Shown here piece after piece: positions 42,816 to 51,463 of a stretch of DNA of 64,000 nucleotides. Every line of letters begins with the position of its first letter. Position 1 is the first letter of the stretch. Made by a program: the position numbers and the translations under genes. The notes beneath the pieces were generated by a model. It was not told the DNA's origin and ran no database searches. It saw nothing but the letters and a program-made list of their open reading frames with translations. Source of the DNA: Lachnospiraceae bacterium (GTDB lineage Bacteria; Bacillota; Clostridia; Lachnospirales; Lachnospiraceae); the NCBI GenBank assembly GCA_900168235.1, contig FUZG01000002.1, positions 248,001 through 312,000 of the forward strand, written 5' to 3'.

Positions 42816-43802
42816 ATGACTATCCGTGAAGTTGCGAAACTTGCAGGGGTATCTGCGGCAGCAGTAAGCAGATATCTCAACGGGGGATCGCTGAGCGATG
42901 AAAAAAGAAACAGGATACGGAAAGCGATAGACGAGACAGGCTATCAGCCGGATTCTGCAGCAAGGCTTATGAGGACCGGAAAAATCCGTCAGATAGGTGT
43001 TATCGTTCCAAAGATTTGTTCCGATTCAGTAAGCAGGATAGTAGAAGGCGTCACTGCAATATGCAGGGAACGCGGATATATGGTGGTGCTCTGCAACACC
43101 GACGGGAACAGGGATCTTGAGAACGAATACATAAGTTTTCTGCAAAATAAAAATGCAGCGGGTCTTATCATCATGGGAGTCGCAATGACGCCTGCCATAG
43201 AGGATTCGCTGAAAAACTGCCAGGTTCCCTTTGTGATAACGGGTCAGAATTATGAAACATTTCCGTGTGTTTATAATGATGACTACCATGCAGTCCATGC
43301 TCTTATGAACATGGTGATAAATAAGGGGCGTAAAAATATTGCATATCTTGGCGTAACTGACGAAGATCTGGCGGCAGGTGCTGAGCGTCACAGAGGCGCT
43401 CTGGATGCGGTGAGAAGCGCGTCCATGTCAGAGGATGACCTGGTGATCGAAAACTGCAGTTTCTCCGCATCAAGCGGATATGAAGCCATGCAGAAGATAC
43501 TTAAAGAGTATCCTGAGACCGACGGGGTCGTTTGCGCAACAGATACCATCGCGGTTGGTGCCTGTGCAGCCATCAGAAAAGCAGGAAAAAAGATACCCGA
43601 TGATATAAGCATTGCGGGTGTCGGTGACAGCTGGGTGGACGAATTTATGGATCCGCCCCTCACTACAGCACAGCTTTTCCATCTGCAGTGCGGTACAGAT
43701 GCCGCAAAAATGCTGTTTCACATGATTGACGGCGATGATGACGGCGGTCCGATGCGTCAGACCATGCTGACATACAGGATACTTGAAAGAAGCTCGATCT
43801 GA
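42816..43802 (+). CDS. LacI family transcriptional regulator
   Basis: A 328-residue repressor. N-terminal HTH MTIREVAKLAGVSAAAVSRYLNGG and hinge (GYQPDSAARLMRTGK), then a periplasmic-binding-protein-like sugar sensor (QIGVIVPKICSDSVSRIVEG ... GVVCATDTIAVGACAAIRKAGKKIPDDISIAGVGDS). The ATG at 42816 with CAGGGGGAT is the correct start; a longer frame from 42774 overlaps the promoter. It should respond to a sugar or sugar-phosphate handled by the PTS two genes downstream, since both promoters share an operator. ScrR-like function is a fair guess from the sucrose-type PTS. Confidence 0.94.
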   Translation: MTIREVAKLAGVSAAAVSRYLNGGSLSDEKRNRIRKAIDETGYQPDSAARLMRTGKIRQIGVIVPKICSDSVSRIVEGVTAICRERGYMVVLCNTDGNRDLENEYISFLQNKNAAGLIIMGVAMTPAIEDSLKNCQVPFVITGQNYETFPCVYNDDYHAVHALMNMVINKGRKNIAYLGVTDEDLAAGAERHRGALDAVRSASMSEDDLVIENCSFSASSGYEAMQKILKEYPETDGVVCATDTIAVGACAAIRKAGKKIPDDISIAGVGDSWVDEFMDPPLTTAQLFHLQCGTDAAKMLFHMIDGDDDGGPMRQTMLTYRILERSSI

Positions 43803-43854
43803 TGATGTTGAAATTTTTGCACATCATCTTTTGAGGATAGAAAGGAAACACACC

Positions 43855-44682
43855 ATGAAACTTATTTTTCTCGATATTGACGGAACACTTACATCAGCAG
43901 GATCAAATGTACCGCCCGACAGCGCTCTCAAGGCTATCAGAGCCGCACAGGCAAAGGGCAATAAGGTATATCTCTGCACAGGCAGAAATTACGCCATGAT
44001 GAAGCCTCTTCTTAAATATGATTTTGACGGATATGTAGCAAGCTCAGGCGGATACGTTGTTGACGGAGACGAAGTCCTTTTTGACTGCCCTATGAGCGAT
44101 GAGCAGTGGAACACAGCTATCAAGGCATTTCATGATCACGATGTTTTCTGCACAGTTGAAACAAAGGATGTTACATACGGCGATGAGAATCTCGGAGAAT
44201 TTCTGAAGCAGGGCGGTGACGGAAACAGTGAGCTCCTCCGCTGGAGAAAGGCTATCGAGGAAAAGCTGGATATCGTTCCGATCTCACAGTTTGAGGAAAA
44301 GAAGCCTGTATATAAGATCGTTTTCATCTGCAAGGATGAGTCACAGCTTGCAGAGGCAAGAGAAAAGCTTGAAAAAGATTTCAATTTCGTCATCCAGAGT
44401 GCGCCTATCGATAACGCGGGAATCATCAACGGAGAGTTCATTAACCGCGCATTTGATAAGGGCCGCGGAATCATCAGGGTCGCTGAGAAAGAGGGCGTTG
44501 ATATCGCTGATACATACGGTTTCGGCGACAGCATGAACGACCTTGAAATGATTGAAACAGTCGGCACAAGTGTCGTAATGGCCAACGGAAATGAAGAGCT
44601 CAAAAAACGCGCAGACGTAGTTTGCCCTTCAGTAGAGAAAGATGGGCTTTTGAAGGCATTCCAGCAGTTAGGACTCTGCTGA
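43855..44682 (+). CDS. HAD superfamily phosphatase, Cof type
   Basis: A 275-residue HAD hydrolase: motif I FLDIDGTLT, motif II CTGRNY (Thr/Ser region), Lys before motif IV, and motif IV GFGDSMNDLEM. The C2B-type cap places it in the Cof/YidA subgroup, which dephosphorylates sugar phosphates and related compounds. Ribosome site AAAGGAAA. Position between the LacI regulator and the PTS gene suggests relief of sugar-phosphate stress or use of the imported sugar phosphate, but specificity cannot be read from the sequence. Confidence 0.92.
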   Translation: MKLIFLDIDGTLTSAGSNVPPDSALKAIRAAQAKGNKVYLCTGRNYAMMKPLLKYDFDGYVASSGGYVVDGDEVLFDCPMSDEQWNTAIKAFHDHDVFCTVETKDVTYGDENLGEFLKQGGDGNSELLRWRKAIEEKLDIVPISQFEEKKPVYKIVFICKDESQLAEAREKLEKDFNFVIQSAPIDNAGIINGEFINRAFDKGRGIIRVAEKEGVDIADTYGFGDSMNDLEMIETVGTSVVMANGNEELKKRADVVCPSVEKDGLLKAFQQLGLC

Positions 44683-44759
44683 AAATTTTCGTTCCGCGCA
44701 CAAAAAACGCAAAAATCGTTAATTATGCACAATTTTACGCCGATATATTAATGAAAAAG

Positions 44760-44777
44760 TACTGTTTACAGTATAAT
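44760..44777 (+). promoter_or_regulatory. Palindrome overlapping the PTS promoter
   Basis: TACTGTTTACAGTA (44760-44773) overlaps a TATAAT box (44772-44777). The same palindrome with one base changed, TACTGTATACAGTA, lies before nrdD. No clear -35 box was found, so the palindrome could bind an activator or repressor. Confidence 0.45.
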
Positions 44778-44803
44778 CACGTTAATATAAAATGAAACAC
44801 GAT

Positions 44804-44817
44804 TGAAAACGTTTACA
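44804..44817. promoter_or_regulatory. LacI/CcpA-type operator 2
   Basis: TGAAAACGTTTACA, 13 bases before the PTS start codon and abutting its AAAAGGAGG ribosome site. It differs from the site before the LacI gene at one base, and the next AAA is also shared. In this downstream position it could act as a roadblock. Confidence 0.7.
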
Positions 44818-44830
44818 AAAGGAGGAAGCG

Positions 44831-46705
44831 ATGGCACTTGACTATCGGAAATGCGCGGAGGAAATATTCAGTCACCTCGGCGGCAGGGAGAATATCATCA
44901 GCGCGGCACATTGCGCGACCAGACTTCGTCTGGTAATTGCGGACAACAGCAAAGTTGACGTAAAGGCACTTGAAAATGTAGAGGGAGTAAAGGGTCTCTT
45001 CAATTCTAACGGACAGCTTCAGCTCATCATCGGTACAGGAACAGTTAATCACGTATATGAGGAGTTCCTTTCCGTAACAGGCATGACAGCTGCCACAAAG
45101 GACGACGTAAAGGCTGCAGCAGCTGCAAGACAGCCGTTACCTCAGAGAATGGTGAAGACACTCGGTGACGTATTTGTTCCCATTCTGCCGGCTATCGTTG
45201 CGTCCGGTCTTCTGATGGGTCTCGTAGAGGCTCTTGCGAAGGCTAATCCTGCATTTGCAGGCTCAGACTGGTTCGCTTTTCTTGATATGGTCGCAAACAC
45301 TGCATTTGCTTATCTTCCGGTAATCGTTGCCATCAGTGCGGCACGTGTATTCGGCGGTAATATCTTCCTTGGCGGTGTTATCGGTCTTCTCATGATCCAC
45401 TCTAACCTGACAAATGCATGGTCAGCAGCAGATGGATACGGTGTATGGTATCTTTTCGGTCATGTACAGATCGGTTCCTATACACTGGGTCAGATCAACC
45501 AGCTTGGTTATCAGGGTCACGTTATCCCTGTCATCATTGCGATCTGGTGCATGTGCAAGATCGAGAAATGGCTGCATAAGGTTGTTCCGGAAGTACTGGA
45601 TCTCTTCGTTGTTCCGATCACAACAGTATTTTCAACAGCACTGCTGACATTCATGATCCTCGGACCTATCTTCTCAAGCCTTGAGACAGCAGTTCTTTCA
45701 GGAGCAAAGGTTCTCGTACAGAATCCGTTCGGTGCTCTTGTAATGGGTGCTGTTTACCCTGTAACTGTTGTAATGGGTCTTCACCACATGTACAACGTTA
45801 TCGAGGCAGGTATGCTTGCTGAGACAGGTGTTAATACATGGATGCCTATCGCATCAGCAGCTAACTTTGCACAGTTTGGTGCCTGTCTTGCAGTAGGCAT
45901 CAAGACTATCAGCGGAAAGAGAAAGGCAGTAGCTATCCCGTCATCCCTTTCTGCAGCTCTCGGTATTACAGAACCTGCTATCTTCGGTGTGAACCTCCGT
46001 CTCATGAAGCCGTTTGTATGCGGTATGATCGGTGGTGCCATCGGTGCCGTATTCGGAGCTATCATGAAGATCGGTGCTAACGCATACGGTGTTACAGGTA
46101 TTCCCGGATACCTCACAACAACAGAGAATACTGTTCCGTACACATTCCTGCTCCTGATCTCAGGCGGTATCGCATTTGCCCTTACATTCTTCTCATGGAA
46201 GGAAGATGATATCGAAGGTGAAAAGGCAGCTGCACCGGCAGCAGAGGCAGCTCCGGCTGAACCTGCTAAAAAGATCATTGTAGCTGACGGTCACGAAGTA
46301 TTCGCTACTACAAAGGGAAAGGTTATCCCTTACACAGAGATCGCTGATGAGGCATTTTCATCAGGTGCTCTTGGAACAGGTGTAGGTATTGAGCCTGAAG
46401 AGGGAATCGTACGTGCTCCGTATGATGGAACTATCTCCTCAGTAGTTGATACAAAGCACGCTGTTGGTATCAGCGGTGAGGCTGACATGGAGCTTCTGAT
46501 CCATGTAGGTGTGGACACTGTAAAGATGAACGGCGACGGCTTTGAGGCACTTGTAGCTGAGGGCGATGTCGTTAAGAAGGGCACTCCGCTTATCCGCTTC
46601 GACAGAGCAAAGATCAAGAACGCAGGATACCGTGATACAGTTGTTGTCCTCCTCACAAACAGTGATGACTACAACGATGTAAAGTTTGGTGCAGACGCTG
46701 AGTAA
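44831..46705 (+). CDS. PTS sugar transporter EIIBCA, sucrose/glucoside type
   Basis: A 624-residue fused permease that imports and phosphorylates a sugar. EIIB (1-90) has the phospho-cysteine in SAAHCATRLRLV. EIIC (110-460) has about ten spans with PILPAIVASGLLMGL and GITEPAIFGVNLR; the VANTAFAYLPVIVAISAARVFGGN stretch is closest to sucrose (ScrA/SacP) permeases. EIIA (490-624) has the phospho-histidine in LLIHVGVDTVKMNGDGF, the crr-like type. No phospho-glycosidase is adjacent, so the sugar is not certain (sucrose, trehalose or a beta-glucoside). Confidence 0.93.
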   Translation: MALDYRKCAEEIFSHLGGRENIISAAHCATRLRLVIADNSKVDVKALENVEGVKGLFNSNGQLQLIIGTGTVNHVYEEFLSVTGMTAATKDDVKAAAAARQPLPQRMVKTLGDVFVPILPAIVASGLLMGLVEALAKANPAFAGSDWFAFLDMVANTAFAYLPVIVAISAARVFGGNIFLGGVIGLLMIHSNLTNAWSAADGYGVWYLFGHVQIGSYTLGQINQLGYQGHVIPVIIAIWCMCKIEKWLHKVVPEVLDLFVVPITTVFSTALLTFMILGPIFSSLETAVLSGAKVLVQNPFGALVMGAVYPVTVVMGLHHMYNVIEAGMLAETGVNTWMPIASAANFAQFGACLAVGIKTISGKRKAVAIPSSLSAALGITEPAIFGVNLRLMKPFVCGMIGGAIGAVFGAIMKIGANAYGVTGIPGYLTTTENTVPYTFLLLISGGIAFALTFFSWKEDDIEGEKAAAPAAEAAPAEPAKKIIVADGHEVFATTKGKVIPYTEIADEAFSSGALGTGVGIEPEEGIVRAPYDGTISSVVDTKHAVGISGEADMELLIHVGVDTVKMNGDGFEALVAEGDVVKKGTPLIRFDRAKIKNAGYRDTVVVLLTNSDDYNDVKFGADAE

Positions 46706-46744
46706 AGATCGCTCAGGCCTTCGAGCCAATGAATAGAATGTTAA

Positions 46745-46782
46745 AACCTGTTCCGGGATGGTAAAATATTCCGGAGCAGGTT
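46745..46782 (+). terminator. Terminator after the PTS gene
   Basis: AACCTGTTCCGG pairs with CCGGAGCAGGTT (12 bp, one G-T mismatch pair) followed by a weak TTTAGCTGTTTT tail. Confidence 0.65.
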
Positions 46783-46815
46783 TAGCTGTTTTAAAACATA
46801 TAAAAGGGAGTCGTT

Positions 46816-47124
46816 GTGGGAACGGATAAGGATACGGAAAAGGAAAAAGATGCGTATGTGGTCTATATGCTGGAGTGCGCGGACGGAACCTATTACACAG
46901 GCATCACAACGGATCCCGAGAGACGGCTTAAAGAACACAATTTTTCAGAGAAAGGTGCAAAATATACCAGAGCGCGAAGACCCGTAAAGATGGTCTATAC
47001 AGAAAGTTTTCCGGACAGATCCTCAGCCTCGAAGAGAGAGTGGGAGATCAAGCATAAGTTTACCAGGGCAGACAAGCAAAAACTTGTATATAAAACCGCG
47101 GTGAGCGGGAAAAGCACCCCATAA
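46816..47124 (+). CDS. GIY-YIG domain protein (YhbQ/UPF0213 type)
   Basis: A 102-residue single-domain nuclease-like protein. The GIY-YIG elements are VVYMLECADGTYYTGITTDPERRLKEHN, with the catalytic Arg in the following helix, and the metal-binding Glu lies in SASKREWEIKH. Family members of this size are possible DNA-repair endonucleases and poorly characterised. GTG start at 46816 with AAAAGGGAG; the first 15 residues are charged. Confidence 0.87.
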   Translation: MGTDKDTEKEKDAYVVYMLECADGTYYTGITTDPERRLKEHNFSEKGAKYTRARRPVKMVYTESFPDRSSASKREWEIKHKFTRADKQKLVYKTAVSGKSTP

Positions 47125-47153
47125 AAAACTTTACGGAAATACGGCTTTAGCGG

Positions 47154-47159
47154 TATAAT
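47154..47159 (+). promoter_or_regulatory. -10 box of cvfB
   Basis: TATAAT ending 8 nt before the start codon at 47168. TTACGG lies 17 bp upstream as a -35 box. Transcription should begin at or within two bases of the ATG. Confidence 0.55.
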
Positions 47160-47167
47160 CAGTCCAA

Positions 47168-48034
47168 ATGATCAGATTAGGTGAATTACAAAAACTTTAT
47201 ATTGAGCGGTTTACTGATTTCGGTGCATATCTTACAGATGCAGCCGAAACAGCTTCTGATGAGAAGCACGAAGGAGACAAAAATGAGATCCTTCTCCCGA
47301 AGAAGCAGATTCCGGAATTTGCAGAAATAGGCGATCCTATCAAGGTATTTATCTACCGGGATTCTTCGGACAGACTGATCTCCACGGTGAATAAGCCGTA
47401 CCTTCTCCTGCATCAGGCCGCAGTACTGAAATGCCGCGATGTAAATAAAGTTGGGGCATTTCTTGACATGGGTCTGGAAAGAGATCTGTTGCTGCCTTAC
47501 CATGAACAGACATACAAGGTTAAGGAAGGCGATGAGGTGCTGGTTGCGATGTACATTGATAAGAGCGACCGGCTGGCAGCGACAATGAAGGTCTACGAAT
47601 ATCTTTCTACCGATCACTCCTACAAGGCAAATGATGAGGTAGAAGGTGTTGTATATCAGATAAGCAGAAATTTCGGTGCATTCGTAGCTGTTGATAATAA
47701 GTACTCAGGTCTTGTGCCTGCAAGAGAGTTTAACGGCGAAGCGAAGCCCGGAGACATAGTCCGCGCGAGAGTCACAGGTGTAAAGGAAGACGGAAAGCTC
47801 GATCTTTCTCTTAAGAAAAAGGCATATCTCCAGCTCGATGATGACGGAGAAAAGATCCTCGATCTGTTAAAGGAGAACGGCGGAGAGTTTCCTTTTACCG
47901 ATAAGGCTGATCCGGAGAAGATCCGCGAGGTATGTCAGATGAGTAAGGGCGCATTTAAGCGCGCTGTGGGTCATCTCATGAAGAGAGGGCTCGTAAGCAT
48001 TACTGAAGAGAAAATCGTTCTGCTTAAGAAGTGA
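47168..48034 (+). CDS. cvfB: S1-domain RNA-binding protein, CvfB/YitL family
   Basis: A 288-residue protein with three S1-like beta-barrels and a C-terminal winged helix (MSKGAFKRAVGHLMKRGLVSI). VGAFLDMGLERDLLLPYHEQ and NFGAFVAVDNKYSGLVPAREF are the family hallmarks. CvfB binds RNA and affects virulence-factor and ribosome-linked expression in Staphylococcus; its function elsewhere is unclear. There is no ribosome site; the ATG lies 8 nt after a TATAAT box, so the mRNA may be leaderless. Confidence 0.9.
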   Translation: MIRLGELQKLYIERFTDFGAYLTDAAETASDEKHEGDKNEILLPKKQIPEFAEIGDPIKVFIYRDSSDRLISTVNKPYLLLHQAAVLKCRDVNKVGAFLDMGLERDLLLPYHEQTYKVKEGDEVLVAMYIDKSDRLAATMKVYEYLSTDHSYKANDEVEGVVYQISRNFGAFVAVDNKYSGLVPAREFNGEAKPGDIVRARVTGVKEDGKLDLSLKKKAYLQLDDDGEKILDLLKENGGEFPFTDKADPEKIREVCQMSKGAFKRAVGHLMKRGLVSITEEKIVLLKK

Positions 48035-48080
48035 TATGAGGCAGAGCGCTTTCTAAATAAATTCCATGGAGGAAGGGTAA

Positions 48081-48461
48081 ATGAAACCTATCAGCACACC
48101 GAACGCACCTGCAGCCATTGGACCTTATTCTCAGGCAATCGACCTTGGAGATAAGGTTATCACTTCCGGTATCATCCCGGTCGTACCCGCAACAGGAGAG
48201 ATCGCAGGAGATACTGTCGAAGCTCAGACAGAGCAGGCTCTGACAAATCTCAAGGCTCTTCTTGAGGATGCAGGAAGTTCTATTGAGCACGTTGTAAAGA
48301 CCACAGTTTTCATCAAGGATATGAACGACTTTGGTAAGATCAACGAGATCTATGCGAAGTATTTCACAGGAATGCTCCCGGCACGGAGCTGCGTAGAGGT
48401 AGCCCGGCTTCCGAAGGACGTTAAGCTTGAGATCGAAGCCATCGCTATAAAAAAGAACTAA
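48081..48461 (+). CDS. ridA: RidA family imine deaminase
   Basis: A 126-residue trimeric enzyme that hydrolyses reactive enamines and imines made by PLP enzymes. The family pattern is complete: NAPAAIGPYSQAI, QTEQALTNLKALLEDAG, VVKTTVFIKDMNDF and PARSCVEVARLPKDVKLEIEAIA, including the substrate-binding Arg and the C-terminal Glu. Ribosome site TGGAGGAAGGG. Confidence 0.96.
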   Translation: MKPISTPNAPAAIGPYSQAIDLGDKVITSGIIPVVPATGEIAGDTVEAQTEQALTNLKALLEDAGSSIEHVVKTTVFIKDMNDFGKINEIYAKYFTGMLPARSCVEVARLPKDVKLEIEAIAIKKN

Positions 48462-48495
48462 TTGACCGCACAGGCGGTAAAGGGAAGGAGACTCT

Positions 48496-48729
48496 ATGAA
48501 GGTACAGAATATTACAGACATCGATAAGTTTTTCAAGGTTGTTGACAGCTGCAAGGGCAAGGTTGAGCTCGTAACAGGTGAGGGCGACAGACTTAACCTT
48601 AAGTCAAAGCTTTCACAGTATGTTTCAATGGCAAATATCTTCTCTGACGGAACTATCGCAGAGCTCGAAGTTGTAGCATATGAGCCTGAAGATATTGATG
48701 CACTCGTAAACTTCATGATGAACCAGTAA
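48496..48729 (+). CDS. Small conserved-looking protein of unknown function
   Basis: A 77-residue soluble protein with a good GGGAAGGAGA ribosome site. It is mixed alpha/beta by eye, with no known motif. It starts 34 bases after ridA, and the stop is 2 bases before the CPBP gene start, so ridA, this gene and the next look like one operon. I do not recognise its family; the codon pattern is typical of the neighbours, which supports a real gene. Confidence 0.7.
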   Translation: MKVQNITDIDKFFKVVDSCKGKVELVTGEGDRLNLKSKLSQYVSMANIFSDGTIAELEVVAYEPEDIDALVNFMMNQ

Positions 48730-48731
48730 TA

Positions 48732-49697
48732 ATGAAAGGTATGAGTCCGACAAAATCAGGCGTGCTGTTTCTTGTTATGGTACTCTGTCATATCGGAGCC
48801 TCTCTTCTGCTTACAGTATTAGCAGAGCTGAGAGGCTCCTTTGCGGTAACAGTAAGCCTGAATATTTTTTTAAGTCAGGGGCTTATCATAGCGCCGGCAT
48901 TGCTTTTTGCGGTTTTTTCCGGGGCAGATGCCCGTGAGACCTTAAGGTTCCGTCCTGTGAAGTTTACGACACTTTTATTGACAGTGTTGTATGTGATCTG
49001 TCTGGAACCACTCATAATCACACTCAATGCGTTTACCATGCTTTTTACGGATAATGAGGCGATGGAGATCACCAGTACCTTTACGGGTGAAAATTATTCA
49101 CTGCTCCGTATGATATTGATAATCGCCGTCATCGGACCTTTCTGCGAAGAGTTTGTATTCCGCGGAGTTGTGTATTCGGGACTCAGGAGGTCCGGAAGGA
49201 TTCTTACGGCAATAGTGCTCCAGGGATTAATGTTCGGATGCATGCATATGAACTTAAATCAGATGATGTATGCAACGGCGTTAGGTATCGCATTTGGCTT
49301 CCTGAGCGAAGTGACCGGAAGTATATGGCCCGGATTCCTTGGGCACTTTATGATAAATGGTTCATCCACCGTCATGGCATGGTTTTTGTCGAAAAATGAA
49401 GAGTTTACATCTATGGCTGACGGAGTGACAAAGGAAATGCTTCTTGCTTCCTGTATGTTCTATGCTGTGGTGGCAATCATCTTTACCTCTGTTGCGGGAC
49501 TTCTGCTGAAGTTTATCGCAGAAAATGAGCCCGGAGGAAAGATGCAGCTATACAGGATATTCCATCAGGTTCAGGAGCGTGAGGTCAGAAGCGATGGACG
49601 TGTCATAGTGTGCAAGAGCCCAAGAGCAGTCAGCGTCGTATCTGTGGTAGCACTCCTGATATGTGCTGTAGTAATGATGATCAATTTAATACCATAA
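48732..49697 (+). CDS. CPBP family intramembrane metalloprotease
   Basis: A 321-residue membrane protein with eight or more spans. The CPBP (Rce1/Abi) motifs are present: EE-x3-R in PFCEEFVFRGVVYSG, then GCMHMNLNQ with a His, and LGHFMINGSS with the last His. Members cleave membrane-bound or prenylated substrates, or process bacteriocins. The C-terminus has a further cytosolic tail (about 60 residues). It is coupled tightly to the small gene upstream. Confidence 0.9.
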   Translation: MKGMSPTKSGVLFLVMVLCHIGASLLLTVLAELRGSFAVTVSLNIFLSQGLIIAPALLFAVFSGADARETLRFRPVKFTTLLLTVLYVICLEPLIITLNAFTMLFTDNEAMEITSTFTGENYSLLRMILIIAVIGPFCEEFVFRGVVYSGLRRSGRILTAIVLQGLMFGCMHMNLNQMMYATALGIAFGFLSEVTGSIWPGFLGHFMINGSSTVMAWFLSKNEEFTSMADGVTKEMLLASCMFYAVVAIIFTSVAGLLLKFIAENEPGGKMQLYRIFHQVQEREVRSDGRVIVCKSPRAVSVVSVVALLICAVVMMINLIP

Positions 49698-49732
49698 AAA
49701 ATCCTGCCATTGAAAACAGTGGCAGGATTTTT
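49696..49732. terminator. Bidirectional terminator
   Basis: AAAAATCCTGCCA and TGGCAGGATTTTT form a perfect 13-bp stem; T-runs occur on both strands. It separates the CPBP gene from the leftward yjfB-like gene. Confidence 0.9.
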
Positions 49733-49755
49733 GCGTTCAATATGAAATTTAGTGT

Positions 49756-49944
49756 TCAGACTTTGATATCGATGTTTGCGCCAAGTCCGGGATTAACGGA
49801 CTGCTCCATCATCTTTACCATGGAGTCACCGGCAGCTTCTACAGTATCAAGACTCTTTGCCAGTACAGCGGTTCCGATGTCCTGAAGGCTTTTGCTCTGA
49901 GCCATGCCCATGGAAAGTGATGCAATTTCCATTGTATAATCCAC
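49756..49944 (-). CDS. YjfB-like putative motility protein
   Basis: A 62-residue protein (MDYTMEIASLSMGMAQSK ... GLGANIDIKV) matching the small YjfB family, which in motile Firmicutes is often in the sigma-D regulon and called a putative motility protein. GTG start with a strong AGAAGGAGGTG site. It lies 21 bases after the leftward GT39 gene, with no obvious promoter of its own in between. Function unknown. Confidence 0.8.
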   Translation of the reverse strand: MDYTMEIASLSMGMAQSKSLQDIGTAVLAKSLDTVEAAGDSMVKMMEQSVNPGLGANIDIKV

Positions 49945-49965
49945 GTGAGCACCTCCTTCTGTTGA

Positions 49966-51456
49966 TTACTGACTGATCGGATCCGCCCGATAGAGATCAA
50001 AGGAATACCGATCAAAGGAAATATGTTCTATATATTGCATATTGTATCCAAAGGTGTGCGCTTCCTCAAGTTCTTTTTTAAAGCCATCAACGGCGAAATA
50101 CCACACAGTTCCCTTTGTTTCGCGGGCTGACTCCCAATCATATTTTTTTAGATCAGGATAATAGTAGCGGAAGCAGTTCTCGATTTGATAACTGTTTTCG
50201 TAAATTATATATCCGTCGTCAGGACCCAGATTCTCGTCAAAAAATGCGGTCATTTCGTCAACGCCTTTTGCGTACTCAGACTTAAACTGGGAAGTGTAGG
50301 TCACTATTCCTGTTATAACGATGAGGAATATTATTATCGAAGTCATTATGGGTTTCAGGTACTTGATCTTAGGAATATTCTGCACGTCGTATGACAGAAG
50401 TACGGCAACCCCCAGCCAGAAAACTCCGAGGGACGGTACAAGGTAACGCGCCGTGAACATGCTTGAGCCCGCAAGGATAGAAACTGCATATCCGAAAAAC
50501 AGAGTGGCATAAAAAACTGCTGCGAAGATAAGTCCTGCAAGAGCAGTGCTGTTCTTTAACGCAGGCTGAGGCAGAATATTCTCTGCGAAAATATGTAACA
50601 GTCCTGAAAAGATCGCATCTGCGGCTAAAAGAAGGATGAGTGCTGACAGAACCGTAAAGTGCGTTACAAACGGGAATCTCAAGTCGCTTAAAAATGAGTG
50701 GACTGTGAGCGGAGTCATTGAAAAATAGCTGCTTGCATTTTTTATCTGATATACGGTAAGGAGCCCGCAGGGGAAGTACAGTACAAATGTACAAAAAAGT
50801 GACAGTGCCCAGGGACGTAACCTCTTAAATACTGACTCCGGCATATCCTGTTTTTTATGCATGAGTCCGGGGAATATCAGCAGTATCAGCGTGAAAAGCC
50901 AGAGCATGCCTGCGCTGACAAATGCAAAATGATGTACATATCCGGAAAGCACAGTGAAGAATGTGAACAGTGCCCAGTATTTTTTCCTGCCTGAACTTAA
51001 TGCATAGTGCGCGAAGACTGCGGCACCTGTGACGCAGAAGATTCCCCAGCTGTACATGCGGATCTCAACTGCATAGTAATAAAAATTCGGCATGGACAGG
51101 AGAAATGCCATGAAAAGTGCGGATGTGAGCGTACCGAACTGTCTGCGGACAGGGAACGCTCCGAGTATGAGGGCACCTATCATAGGGAGCACCGAGCCAA
51201 ATTTCATGACGGGAGCAGAGTATCCAAAGAGGACAGTCAGAGCTTTTCCGAAGAAGTTATAGAAGGGCGGGAGCGTATCCGCAGCGGTCCGTGACCAGAC
51301 TTCGGGCAGCGGGCACCTGATTATGGATGCGGTGAAAGCCTCGTCAACCCAGAGGTTATTGTTGAATATCAGCGAGATATACACGGCTGCACCAAGGAGT
51401 ACAGTGACTGCAAAAAATAGATCAATTTTGTTGTTAGATATTTTATTCGTATTCAT
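49966..51456 (-). CDS. GT39/ArnT-like membrane glycosyltransferase
   Basis: A 496-residue protein with 10-12 membrane spans. The first extracytoplasmic loop has the acidic motif NNNLWVDEAFT and DTLPPFYN, which is typical of the GT-C superfamily (ArnT, PMT, GT39/GT83), where the Asp-Glu pair is catalytic. These enzymes transfer a sugar from a lipid phosphate carrier on the outer face. Acceptor and donor unknown. No ribosome site; the ATG follows an extended -10 box by 7 nt (see the promoter entry), so the transcript may be leaderless. Confidence 0.87.
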   Translation of the reverse strand: MNTNKISNNKIDLFFAVTVLLGAAVYISLIFNNNLWVDEAFTASIIRCPLPEVWSRTAADTLPPFYNFFGKALTVLFGYSAPVMKFGSVLPMIGALILGAFPVRRQFGTLTSALFMAFLLSMPNFYYYAVEIRMYSWGIFCVTGAAVFAHYALSSGRKKYWALFTFFTVLSGYVHHFAFVSAGMLWLFTLILLIFPGLMHKKQDMPESVFKRLRPWALSLFCTFVLYFPCGLLTVYQIKNASSYFSMTPLTVHSFLSDLRFPFVTHFTVLSALILLLAADAIFSGLLHIFAENILPQPALKNSTALAGLIFAAVFYATLFFGYAVSILAGSSMFTARYLVPSLGVFWLGVAVLLSYDVQNIPKIKYLKPIMTSIIIFLIVITGIVTYTSQFKSEYAKGVDEMTAFFDENLGPDDGYIIYENSYQIENCFRYYYPDLKKYDWESARETKGTVWYFAVDGFKKELEEAHTFGYNMQYIEHISFDRYSFDLYRADPISQ

Positions 51457-51463
51457 AGGTGAT

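Noticed and set aside
45781-46278. Long antisense open frame inside the PTS gene
   Set aside because: No family features and opposite to a certain gene; it follows from codon bias of the sense strand.
49610-49885. Rightward open frame across the CPBP end and the yjfB-like gene
   Set aside because: It runs through a strong bidirectional terminator and has no ribosome site.
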